From Psychroserpens mesophilus (GTDB lineage: Bacteria > Bacteroidota > Bacteroidia > Flavobacteriales > Flavobacteriaceae), in NCBI RefSeq assembly GCF_000826645.1, contig NZ_JXJP01000003.1:372001-436000 (forward strand): a DNA stretch of 64,000 bases, in the 5' to 3' direction. The position numbers and the translations under genes are program-made. This document shows positions 1 to 7,959 of this stretch, piece after piece (the stretch's first letter is position 1; each line of letters opens with the position of its first letter). Below the pieces are notes generated by a model. The model was not told the origin of the DNA, ran no database searches, and saw only the letters and a program-made list of their open reading frames with translations.

Positions 1-1238
1 AAGACCTGATGCAGCCTGTAATTAAACTCGCTCAAAAAGGTTTTATCATCACTGAAAAACAACATGAAAAATTAAAGCATTACGACAGTATCATGAGAAT
101 CGTAAACGGTAAAGACATTTTATTTACCCAAAATATTAAGGCTAAAGACAGCCTTAAAAATCTACAACTTGCTGAAACTTTAAAACGTATCGCTAACCAT
201 GGAAAAGATGAGTTTTACAAAGGAGAAACAGCAAAAAAACTCATCTCTTTTTTAAAAGATAAAGGCACCATAATGACCATGGATGATTTAGAGCGTTATG
301 AAGCTAAGTGGAGAGATCCTGTAATTTTTAAATATAAAGATTATAATGTCATTTCAATGTCGCCTCCTTCGAGTGGTGGCTTGTGTTTAGCTCAGATTAT
401 GAAGATGATGGAACCTTTCGATTTAAAATCTTACGGACACAATTCTGTAAAGAGTATTCAGGTTATGGTTGAAGCTGAACGACGTGCCTATGCAGATCGA
501 AGTTATTTTTTAGGCGATCCCGATTTTGTTGACATTCCAACTGAAGAGCTATTGAGTGATGCGTATTTAATCAAACGAATGGAAGATTTTTCATTTGACA
601 AGCCTACGCCTTCTGATTCGATTTCCCATGGTGAAATTTTAGGCTATGAAAGTGAAGAAACCACACACTACTCCATTGTTGATGCCTTCGGAAATGCAGT
701 TTCAGTAACCACAACCTTAAATAGTGGTTATGGATCTAAATTATATGTGGATGAACTCGGTTTCTTTTTGAATAATGAAATGGACGATTTTAGCAGCAAA
801 CCTGGCGAGCCTAATATCTACGGATTGATAGGTGGAAAAGCAAATAGTATTGCACCTGAAAAACGAATGCTCAGTGCTATGACACCGACTATTGTTGAAA
901 AAAACGGAACACTTTTCATGGTTCTGGGATCGCCTGGAGGTTCTACCATCATTACATCTGTTTTACAAACCATTTTAAATGTGGTTGAATTTGATATGAG
1001 CATGCAGGAAGCTGTCGATGCTCCTCGTCTACATCATCAATGGTTACCTGATAACATTAGAATGGAAGTGGATTTATTTTCTGAAGATCTCAAAGAACAA
1101 CTTGAAATTAAAGGCTATGATATCAATGAAGCATCTGCTCCTATTACTGCAAGAGTTGAAGCTATATTAGTCTTAGAAGATGGAACACTTGAAGGTGGAG
1201 CAGATTATAGAGGTGATGATACTGCAATTGGGTTTTAA
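1..1238 (+). CDS. ggt: gamma-glutamyltransferase, C-terminal part (5' end outside window)
   Basis: Gamma-glutamyltransferase cleaves or transfers the gamma-glutamyl group of glutathione and related compounds; it is made as a proenzyme that self-cleaves. The frame is open from base 3, so the start lies before the window. The autoprocessing site ETTHYS is visible; by family alignment the first Thr of TTHYS (codon 660-662) becomes the N-terminal nucleophile of the small subunit. The following NAVSVTTTLNSGYGS and the late SPGGSTI segment are also typical of the family. About 410 residues are present, covering the end of the large subunit and the whole small subunit. The signal peptide, if any, is not visible. 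Family assignment is firm. Confidence 0.93.
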   Translation, partial: DLMQPVIKLAQKGFIITEKQHEKLKHYDSIMRIVNGKDILFTQNIKAKDSLKNLQLAETLKRIANHGKDEFYKGETAKKLISFLKDKGTIMTMDDLERYEAKWRDPVIFKYKDYNVISMSPPSSGGLCLAQIMKMMEPFDLKSYGHNSVKSIQVMVEAERRAYADRSYFLGDPDFVDIPTEELLSDAYLIKRMEDFSFDKPTPSDSISHGEILGYESEETTHYSIVDAFGNAVSVTTTLNSGYGSKLYVDELGFFLNNEMDDFSSKPGEPNIYGLIGGKANSIAPEKRMLSAMTPTIVEKNGTLFMVLGSPGGSTIITSVLQTILNVVEFDMSMQEAVDAPRLHHQWLPDNIRMEVDLFSEDLKEQLEIKGYDINEASAPITARVEAILVLEDGTLEGGADYRGDDTAIGF

Positions 1239-1266
1239 TTTTAATTTTTAAACTACTAACGAACTA

Positions 1267-1992
1267 ATGGGACGAAATACAATAATACTATTATTCATTA
1301 CAATTTGTCTGTTTAATTGTAATTCTACGAAAAAAGAGCAGACTTCCGAAGGCGATTATTCTGATGTCAACATCGTTGGAGCTATGAAACATGTCATGTG
1401 GAAAGGCGAATTAGGAAGCAGTATTCAACTGGATACCCTTTCAAACAAAAACGGACTTTACGGACTTGGGCCTGAAAGTTTTCTTAAAGGCGAATTACTT
1501 ATAAATGATGGAAAAAGTTATGTATCAAAAGTCACTTCAGATTCGACAATGCACGTTGAACAAACATTTCATGCTTCTGCGCCATTCTTTGTATATGCTA
1601 ATGTTTACGAATGGGTACATCTAAAATTAAATCCAGACATTAAAAGCATAAAAGATTTAGAAAGCTATATTGATGAGAAAACAAAACAGTATAAACGTCC
1701 GTTTGCATTTAAACTTACAGGCACTGTTTCTAAAGCAAACATTCACATTCAAAATCTTCCTGAAGGAACACAAGTCTCTTCACCTGATGAAGCACATCAA
1801 GGACAAGTAAACTATAATCTAAAAAACGAAGTGGTAGACATTATCGGGTTTTTCTCAACTGAACATAAAGGAGTTTTTACACATCATGATTCGTTTCTTC
1901 ATATGCATTTAATAACTAAAAATGCAGATAAAATGGGCCATTTGGATGACATGATAATTGAGGACATGAAGTTATATTTACCAATTAAATAA
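1267..1992 (+). CDS. acetolactate decarboxylase-like lipoprotein
   Basis: Acetolactate decarboxylase (BudA/AlsD) converts 2-acetolactate to acetoin using a metal held by three histidines. The C-terminal half has HMH followed ten residues later by GHLDD, the H-x-H-x10-H metal arrangement of the family, and the N-terminal half has the typical YGLGPESFLKGELL stretch. Unlike the usual cytoplasmic enzyme, this one starts with a hydrophobic leader ending in LFNC at residues 15-18, a good lipobox, so it is probably a lipid-anchored exported protein. It follows ggt by 28 bases. No acetolactate synthase gene is nearby, so a catabolic acetoin pathway is not shown here. Confidence 0.85.
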   Translation: MGRNTIILLFITICLFNCNSTKKEQTSEGDYSDVNIVGAMKHVMWKGELGSSIQLDTLSNKNGLYGLGPESFLKGELLINDGKSYVSKVTSDSTMHVEQTFHASAPFFVYANVYEWVHLKLNPDIKSIKDLESYIDEKTKQYKRPFAFKLTGTVSKANIHIQNLPEGTQVSSPDEAHQGQVNYNLKNEVVDIIGFFSTEHKGVFTHHDSFLHMHLITKNADKMGHLDDMIIEDMKLYLPIK

Positions 1993-2004
1993 TCTTTTAA
2001 ACTA

Positions 2005-2562
2005 TTGAAAACCAATTACATATTTAAATCTGAAAGACTTGGCTTTCGCAATTGGAAAGCTAAAGATTTAGATGAATTTGCCAAAATAAATGCAGATGAA
2101 GAGGTTATGGAATATTTTCCAAAGCCACTGACCAAAAATGAAACCTTAGCTCTCATTGATCGTCTTAAAAAACACTATAACGAAAAAGGTTATACTTACT
2201 TTGCTACAGAATTATTAGAAACTGGTGAACTCATTGGTTTTATTGGTTTAGTGTATCAAGACTATCAATCAGAATTCACGCCAGCAACAGATATTGGCTG
2301 GCGACTAAAATCAAGGGCTTGGGGAAAAGGCTATGCAACTGAAGGTGCAAAAAAATGCTTGGAATATGCCTTTAAAGAATTACAACTAACCACAATTATC
2401 TCTGTTTTCACAGAAAAAAACATCAAATCTGAAAACATCATGAAAAAAATTGGCATGGAAAAAATTGGAAGTTTTAACCATCCCAAATTAAAAGCATATC
2501 CCAATTATGAAAAATGTATCTGTTACCAAATTACAAAAACCAACTGGCAGGAACTTAAGTAA
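2005..2562 (+). CDS. GNAT-family N-acetyltransferase (RimJ/RimL type)
   Basis: 185-residue protein of the GNAT fold. RLGFRNWKAKDLDEFAKIN at the start is the usual first strand and helix of RimJ/RimL-like enzymes, and KSRAWGKGYATEG around residues 109-121 is the acetyl-CoA pyrophosphate-binding loop (R/Q-x-x-G-x-G/A). The C-terminal ENIMKKIGMEKIG is also typical. The start is TTG at 2005, 12 bases after the preceding stop; a later ATG would remove the first conserved strand. The substrate cannot be read from the sequence. Confidence 0.85.
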   Translation: MKTNYIFKSERLGFRNWKAKDLDEFAKINADEEVMEYFPKPLTKNETLALIDRLKKHYNEKGYTYFATELLETGELIGFIGLVYQDYQSEFTPATDIGWRLKSRAWGKGYATEGAKKCLEYAFKELQLTTIISVFTEKNIKSENIMKKIGMEKIGSFNHPKLKAYPNYEKCICYQITKTNWQELK

Positions 2563-2618
2563 TTTTTGTTTACGCAATTCAGTATCTTTTCATAATTTCG
2601 TTTTATAATCAAAACACC

Positions 2619-3527
2619 ATGTTCATATACGATTGTGTCATTCTTACTGATCAACGCTATTTAAACGATTCGAAAACCGATGCTTATAAGCATAACGTGT
2701 ATTTTGAAGATCGTTTGGTTTATCATGCCTTAGAAGGACTCGGACTCAAAACCCTACGTCTTGCTTGGGACGATATGTTTTTTGATTGGTCTACAACAAA
2801 ATCAGTGTTGTTTCGAACCACTTGGGATTATTTTGATCGTTTTGATGAATTTTCAGAATGGCTTAAAACCGTTTCTAAGCAAACTACGTTGTTAAATTCT
2901 GAAACAATCATTCGCTGGAATATCGATAAACATTATTTGTTAGACCTACAAAAAAAAGGGGTTCATATAGCTGAAAGTCATTTTATCGAAAAAGGTGCTA
3001 AGGTAACTTTAGAACAGCTTCACGACATTTTAAACTGGAAAGAAACCGTTTTAAAACCTTGTGTTTCAGGAGCAGCAAGACATACCTATAGATTAAATCC
3101 TGATAATTTACACGAACATGAGACCGTTTTTCAAGAATTGATTGCGAATGAAGCCATGATATTACAACCCTTTCAATACCATATTGTAACCAAAGGTGAA
3201 ATTTCAATGATGGTATTTAACGGACATTTTTCGCATGCTATTCTCAAAAAAGCAAAAGCTGGTGATTTTAGAGTTCAGGACGATTTTGGTGGAAGTATTC
3301 AAGATTATTCACCTAGTGATGAAGAAATTGCCTTTGCCGAAGCTTCAGTTAAAGCGTGTAACGAGTTACCTATATATGCCAGAGTTGATATTTTTGAAGA
3401 TAATCAAGGATGTATTGCTCTTTCCGAATTAGAACTCATAGAACCCGAATTATGGTTTAGAAGTAATCCTGATGCGGCTAAAATTTTAGCTCAAGCTATT
3501 AAATATAAATTAGCACATGAAAATTAA
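2619..3527 (+). CDS. ATP-grasp domain protein (glutathione synthetase/RimK-like)
   Basis: 302-residue protein. An N-terminal alpha/beta half (VLFRTTWDYFDRFDEF near residues 65-80) is followed by an ATP-grasp-like half with VLKPCVSGAARHTYRL near residues 145-160, GEISMMVFNG near 194-203 and a final ELELIEPELWFR, which supplies the acidic Mg-ATP ligands seen in glutathione-synthetase-type ATP-grasp enzymes. Such enzymes join a carboxylate to an amine or thiol. The partner substrates are unknown. Its last bases overlap the next gene by 11 bases, which suggests co-translation. Confidence 0.75.
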   Translation: MFIYDCVILTDQRYLNDSKTDAYKHNVYFEDRLVYHALEGLGLKTLRLAWDDMFFDWSTTKSVLFRTTWDYFDRFDEFSEWLKTVSKQTTLLNSETIIRWNIDKHYLLDLQKKGVHIAESHFIEKGAKVTLEQLHDILNWKETVLKPCVSGAARHTYRLNPDNLHEHETVFQELIANEAMILQPFQYHIVTKGEISMMVFNGHFSHAILKKAKAGDFRVQDDFGGSIQDYSPSDEEIAFAEASVKACNELPIYARVDIFEDNQGCIALSELELIEPELWFRSNPDAAKILAQAIKYKLAHEN

Positions 3528-4239
3528 ACGCATATTAAAAATTATTGGCGGACTTATTGTTTTTTTTACTTTGCCAACCTTACTTTTCTTCGGTTTTATG
3601 TATCTGAAATATAATGAAGAATTACCTCAAGGAACATCAGGAGAAGCGGCAGATACTTTGGCGAAAACAATGCTAAATGCACTCAATTACGATGCCTACA
3701 AAGCAACCGATTATATTGAATTTACGTTTAAGAAACGCCACCATTATAAATGGAAAAAATCTGAAAACACCTGTTTTGTACTATGGAAAAACTATAAGGT
3801 CAATCTAGATTTATTAACTCCGTCTAATAGTGTCGTATATGCCTATAATTTAAAAGTTGAAGACCCAAAAGACACACAAGAACTCACACAAATAGCACAA
3901 AAGTACTTTAATAATGACACGTTTTGGTTAGTTGCACCTTTCAAAGTTTTTGATGAAGGTGTAGAACGACGTCTTGTTAAAACGGAAGCAAATAAAGACG
4001 CTTTATTAGTTACTTACACCTCTGGAGGATCAACGCCTGGAGATTCTTATTTATGGCATTTTGATGACAGCGGAAAACCTAAAAGTTTTCAAATGTGGGT
4101 TGACATTTTACCTATTGACGGTTTAGAAGCTTCGTGGACAGATTGGAAAACGACATCTACAGAAGTCCAGTTACCCACTTTTCATAAATTACTGTTTCTT
4201 GGCCTAGAGATTGAGGATATCTATACTAAAAATTTATAA
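3517..4239 (+). CDS. membrane-anchored protein of unknown function
   Basis: 240 residues with one hydrophobic segment at residues 8-30 followed by a soluble domain, so probably a type II membrane or periplasmic protein. The basic start MKIKRILK fits that topology. I recognise no catalytic motif. The start overlaps the ATP-grasp gene by 11 bases, which argues for a functional or at least transcriptional link. No Cys lipobox is present at the end of the hydrophobic segment. Confidence 0.7.
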   Translation: MKIKRILKIIGGLIVFFTLPTLLFFGFMYLKYNEELPQGTSGEAADTLAKTMLNALNYDAYKATDYIEFTFKKRHHYKWKKSENTCFVLWKNYKVNLDLLTPSNSVVYAYNLKVEDPKDTQELTQIAQKYFNNDTFWLVAPFKVFDEGVERRLVKTEANKDALLVTYTSGGSTPGDSYLWHFDDSGKPKSFQMWVDILPIDGLEASWTDWKTTSTEVQLPTFHKLLFLGLEIEDIYTKNL

Positions 4240-4257
4240 TAATCCTAACATTTGTTC

Positions 4258-4284
4258 ACTTACACATGTAAGTAATCTTACTTA
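4258..4284. promoter_or_regulatory. overlapping inverted repeats at the egt promoter (candidate operator)
   Basis: Two inverted repeats share bases: ACTTACA-ca-TGTAAGT at 4258-4273 (7-base arms) and TAAGTA-atct-TACTTA at 4269-4284 (6-base arms). Together they give three alternating CTTAC/GTAAG half-sites that run into the -7 element. This placement is what one expects of a repressor site. The binding protein is unknown. Confidence 0.45.
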
Positions 4285-4290
4285 TCTTTG
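4283..4290 (+). promoter_or_regulatory. TAnnTTTG promoter element of the ergothioneine operon
   Basis: TATCTTTG matches the Bacteroidota -7 consensus TAnnTTTG, 35 bases before the egtB start. A TTTG lies at 4251-4254, further upstream than the usual -33 spacing, so the -33 box is unclear. Confidence 0.6.
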
Positions 4291-4325
4291 ACTATTACCA
4301 CAATTGTGGCACACTCAAAAGTTAC

Positions 4326-5474
4326 ATGAACACTACGTTACTCCGTTTTAAAACTACAAGATCTCGCACAGAACAATTGTGTAAACCCCTTCAAAGTGAA
4401 GATTACACACCTCAATCTGCCGAGTTCGCAAGTCTACCCAAATGGCATTTGGCGCATACATCTTGGTTTTTTGAAGAAATGCTTTTGAAACCATTCATTG
4501 AAAACTATATTGAATTTGATGAGTCTTATGGCTATTTATTCAACAGCTATTACAATAGTTTAGGACAACGTATTGAACGTCAGAACAGAGGATTAATAAC
4601 GCGTCCAGATGTTGAAACCATCTATAAATACAGAGCTCATGTAGATAATGCTATGGCTCAACTTTTAGAAACCTCGACTTCTAAAACTATAGATGCACTC
4701 ACTATTTTGGGCATCAATCATGAACAACAGCATCAAGAATTATTACTAACCGATTTAAAATATACGTTTTCTTGTAATCCCTTATATCCAAAATATGCAA
4801 AGGGAAATTTTATAAGTCAAGCAAATGATGCATCCGGTTGGCTAAGCATACATGAAGGTATTTATAGCATTGGTTATGACGGAAATGATTTTTGTTTTGA
4901 TAACGAGCTCGGTAAGCACCGCGTATTTTTAGAACCTTTTGAGATTTCGAAATCGCTTGTAACTAATGGTGATTACCTAGAATTTATTAAAGCAGATGGC
5001 TATACAAATCCAAAATACTGGTTAGATGATGGCTGGAGTTGGGTTAACCAAAACCAGATTAAGCATCCACTCTACTGGATTGAAAAAGATGAGCGTTGGT
5101 TTCATTACACACTCTCAGGATTAGATGAAATTCATCCAAATGAAATCTTAAGTCATATTTCATTTTATGAAGCCTCAGCTTACGCCTTCTGGAAAGGCAT
5201 GCGATTACCAACCGAATTTGAATGGGAAGTTGCATCGAAGGATTTGAAATGGGGACAGCGTTGGGAATGGACTAATTCTGCCTATTTGCCTTATCCGAAA
5301 TTTGAGACAGCCAAAGGTGCTGTTGGAGAATATAACGGGAAATTTATGATTAATTTGATGGTGCTTCGAGGCGCCTCAAGTGCCACCGCCAATCACCACA
5401 GCAGAGCTACATATCGAAATTTTTTCGCTCCTGAAACCCAATGGCAATTTTCAGGAATTAGACTTGCTAAGTAA
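4326..5474 (+). CDS. egtB: EgtB-like sulfoxide synthase (ergothioneine biosynthesis)
   Basis: EgtB is a non-haem iron enzyme that joins hercynine to a thiol substrate (cysteine or gamma-glutamylcysteine, by subtype) with O2. The N-terminal DinB-like domain has the iron-binding histidines: H44 in LAHTSWFFE and H132/H136 in NHEQQHQE, matching the three-His arrangement known for the family. The C-terminal half is an FGE-sulfatase domain (LGKHRVFLEPFEISKSLVTN; EASAYAFWKGMRLPTEFEWE) ending in FSGIRLAK. Length 382 is in the usual range. First gene of an operon with egtD and a racemase-like gene. Whether it uses cysteine or gamma-glutamylcysteine cannot be decided here. Confidence 0.92.
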   Translation: MNTTLLRFKTTRSRTEQLCKPLQSEDYTPQSAEFASLPKWHLAHTSWFFEEMLLKPFIENYIEFDESYGYLFNSYYNSLGQRIERQNRGLITRPDVETIYKYRAHVDNAMAQLLETSTSKTIDALTILGINHEQQHQELLLTDLKYTFSCNPLYPKYAKGNFISQANDASGWLSIHEGIYSIGYDGNDFCFDNELGKHRVFLEPFEISKSLVTNGDYLEFIKADGYTNPKYWLDDGWSWVNQNQIKHPLYWIEKDERWFHYTLSGLDEIHPNEILSHISFYEASAYAFWKGMRLPTEFEWEVASKDLKWGQRWEWTNSAYLPYPKFETAKGAVGEYNGKFMINLMVLRGASSATANHHSRATYRNFFAPETQWQFSGIRLAK

Positions 5475-5508
5475 ATGGTTAATTTCTCTAGTAATTAATA
5501 CCAAATAC

Positions 5509-6456
5509 ATGATAGATAATTTTAAAAATGATGTTGACGAAGGTTTAAGTAAATCCAAAAAAACTCTGGCTTCAAAATACTTTTACGATACAAAAGGAGA
5601 TGCCATTTTTGTTGAGATTATGAAAATGCCAGAATATTATCTCTTCAATGCAGAAATGGATATTTTCAAAAATCAAACACAAGACCTCATCGATAACCTA
5701 GGATTGGAAAAGAAAACTTTTTTTGAATTGGTAGAACTTGGCGCAGGTGATGGTACTAAAACCAAGCAGCTTTTAAAAAAGCTCAATGATGACGGTTATC
5801 ATTTTGAATATGTTCCTATTGATATTTCTCAAAATGCATTACATCAACTGGAAACCAGCTTACGAAAAGAATTACCTCACGTGAACGTTACTAAACGTCA
5901 AGGTGAATATTTTAAAGTTTTATCTTCTTTTAAAGACACAAAAGCCCTAAAAGTAGTCTTGTTTCTAGGTTCTAATATTGGTAATCTTTTAGATGAAAAT
6001 GCCCAACGTTTCATTACGTCTCTAAGTGAATCGCTTAATACTAATGATAAAGTACTTTTAGGTGTCGATCTAATTAAATCTGCTGATATTGTTCTACCTG
6101 CCTATAATGACAAACAAGGCATTACAAAGCGCTTCAATTTAAACGTCTTAGAACGTATTAACAGAGAACTTCGAGCTAATTTTAATCTTGATGAATTTGA
6201 TCATGTACCAGAGTATACCGAAGAGGAAGGCATTGCTAAAAGTTTCCTTGTGAGTAAAATCGACCAGAAAGTGACTATTGGAGCTTTACAGAAAGTATTT
6301 GATTTTAAAAAAGGTGAAAAGATTCATACTGAAATCTCCAGAAAATATAACGACACTATTTTAAATACGATTTTAAAAGATAGTCATTTGAAAATCATTT
6401 CAAAACTTACCGACAGCAAGCAGTACTTTGCTGATTACATTTTGGAGAAGGTTTAA
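5509..6456 (+). CDS. egtD: L-histidine N(alpha)-methyltransferase EgtD
   Basis: EgtD trimethylates the alpha-amino group of histidine to hercynine, the substrate of EgtB. The open frame reaches back to 5380 inside egtB, but the ATG at 5509 (MIDNFKNDV) gives a 315-residue protein of normal length and begins 34 bases after the egtB stop. SAM-binding motif ELGAGDGTK lies at residues 76-84, and MPEYYLFNAE near residues 40-49 is the typical EgtD segment. LFLGSNIGNL and the late FNLNVLERINRELRANF are also characteristic. Confidence 0.92.
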   Translation: MIDNFKNDVDEGLSKSKKTLASKYFYDTKGDAIFVEIMKMPEYYLFNAEMDIFKNQTQDLIDNLGLEKKTFFELVELGAGDGTKTKQLLKKLNDDGYHFEYVPIDISQNALHQLETSLRKELPHVNVTKRQGEYFKVLSSFKDTKALKVVLFLGSNIGNLLDENAQRFITSLSESLNTNDKVLLGVDLIKSADIVLPAYNDKQGITKRFNLNVLERINRELRANFNLDEFDHVPEYTEEEGIAKSFLVSKIDQKVTIGALQKVFDFKKGEKIHTEISRKYNDTILNTILKDSHLKIISKLTDSKQYFADYILEKV

Positions 6457-6457
6457 A

Positions 6458-7132
6458 ATGAAAAATCTGCCATTTCATACATGCATTTTAGGACTAGGTG
6501 AGCGAAGTACAAAATATTATCTTACTACTTTACATAAAAAATACTATGAGAAATTGGGCGAGTATCATACGTTTCCGTTTTTGATGTATCAAATCGATTT
6601 TGATGCCATCAATCGGTTTTTACCAAATCAATTTGATAAATTAATACCTGAACTAACCGGCATTTTAGATACTATTTCAATATTTAATGCCAAACAGTAT
6701 CTCATACCGAATATTACTTTACATGAAACCCTTGATCAAATTGATCATCACTTACATTTTGCGCATCCTGTCCAAATCGCAATAACCTATTGTTTATCGC
6801 ATGACATTGACAAGATTGTACTTTTTGGATCGCGCTATACGATGTCGTCAAATTATATTCCAAAGATGTTCAAAGCCAAAGGGCTTTCTATTATAAAACC
6901 TTCTGAAGAAGACCAATTACTAATAGACCATTTTAGAACAAAAACCTATGCCAGTAATGATACCGAATCTGATTACAGAAGTTATAAACAACTAATTCAG
7001 AAATATACTAGTGCTTCTCACGTCATTACAGCTTGTACAGAGCTTTCATTACATCATGTACAACTCAAAAATTCTAAAGTTATAGATATGGCTTTGCTTC
7101 AGATTGAAAAAGTTTTAACGCAAGACCCTTAA
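6458..7132 (+). CDS. Asp/Glu racemase-family protein lacking the first catalytic cysteine
   Basis: Resembles YgeA/aspartate racemase along its length: MKNLPFHTCILGLGERSTKYY corresponds to the family N-terminus, LFGSRYTM to LLGTRYTM, and TACTELSL to the GCTE motif with the second catalytic Cys. Where active racemases have CTNTMH (first catalytic Cys), this protein reads IPNITLH, so one of the two acid/base cysteines is missing and simple racemase activity is doubtful. ATG at 6458 is chosen one base after the egtD stop; the longer frame from 6428 overlaps egtD and adds no family sequence. Tight coupling with egtB-egtD suggests a role in ergothioneine-related metabolism, which is inference. Confidence 0.8.
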   Translation: MKNLPFHTCILGLGERSTKYYLTTLHKKYYEKLGEYHTFPFLMYQIDFDAINRFLPNQFDKLIPELTGILDTISIFNAKQYLIPNITLHETLDQIDHHLHFAHPVQIAITYCLSHDIDKIVLFGSRYTMSSNYIPKMFKAKGLSIIKPSEEDQLLIDHFRTKTYASNDTESDYRSYKQLIQKYTSASHVITACTELSLHHVQLKNSKVIDMALLQIEKVLTQDP

Positions 7133-7214
7133 AAGTCTTAAGGCTATGTTATAGTTATTGGTTTCCTGGTTTTGTTTTAGTATTATGATTATCTTATAAT
7201 TAAAAACAGACCAC

Positions 7215-7925
7215 ATGAGAACACCAGACTTTTCCAAACTCAAAGCCGTATTCGTTAATTGCACCTTAAAAAAATCGCCAACACAAAGTCATACTGACGG
7301 CTTGATGCAAGTCTCTAAAAATATTATGGAAAAGGAAGGTGTCGCTATTAAACACATCCGGTTTGTAGATCATGATGTTGCCTATGGTATATATCCAGAT
7401 ATGACAGAACATGGTGCAAACACTGATGAATGGCCAAAGCTTTTTAAGACCATTTTTGATGCTGATATTTTAATCATCGGAACGCCAATATGGCTAGGTG
7501 AAAAATCATCAGTTGCTCAAAAATTAATTGAACGTTTATACAGTATGAGTGGAAAAACCAACGATAAGGGTCAGTATTTATTTTATGGAAAAGTTGGAGG
7601 CTGTGTGATAACCGGCAATGAAGATGGTGTAAAACATTGTGCTATGGGAATTTTGTATGCCTTACAACATATTGGATATTCAATTCCGCCTCAAGCCGAT
7701 TGTGGATGGATCGGTGAAGTTGGTCCTGGGCCAAGCTATTTAGATGACGAATCTAACGCAAAAACTAATAGTTTTACCAACAGAAATACGACGTTCATGA
7801 CTTACAACTTAATGCATTTAGCTTATATGCTTAAAGAAAATAATGGCTATTCTGCCTACGGTAATTCGAGAGAACGTTGGGATGAAGGAAACCGCTGGAA
7901 CTTTGAAAACCCAGAGTATCGTTAA
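7215..7925 (+). CDS. flavodoxin-like / NADPH-dependent FMN reductase-family protein
   Basis: 236 residues with a flavodoxin-like fold: VFVNCTLKKSPTQSHT near residues 13-28 is the phosphate-binding loop, ADILIIGTPIWLGEKSSVAQKLIER near residues 83-107 holds the flavin-contact segment of the NADPH-dependent FMN reductase group, and GGCVITGNEDGVKHCAMGIL is the second loop. Probably a soluble FMN oxidoreductase; the electron acceptor is unknown. It sits alone between the egt operon and a convergent glycosyltransferase gene. Confidence 0.85.
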   Translation: MRTPDFSKLKAVFVNCTLKKSPTQSHTDGLMQVSKNIMEKEGVAIKHIRFVDHDVAYGIYPDMTEHGANTDEWPKLFKTIFDADILIIGTPIWLGEKSSVAQKLIERLYSMSGKTNDKGQYLFYGKVGGCVITGNEDGVKHCAMGILYALQHIGYSIPPQADCGWIGEVGPGPSYLDDESNAKTNSFTNRNTTFMTYNLMHLAYMLKENNGYSAYGNSRERWDEGNRWNFENPEYR

Positions 7926-7959
7926 ATCTGGATTTCGATTTATGAGCGGCTTTGTATTC

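Noticed and set aside
4307-4312. TGGCAC before egtB
   Set aside because: No -12 TTGC-like box follows at the right distance.
7127-7143. CCTTAA-N5-TTAAGG at the end of the racemase-like gene as terminator
   Set aside because: Six AT-rich base pairs with no T-run after it; too weak to call.
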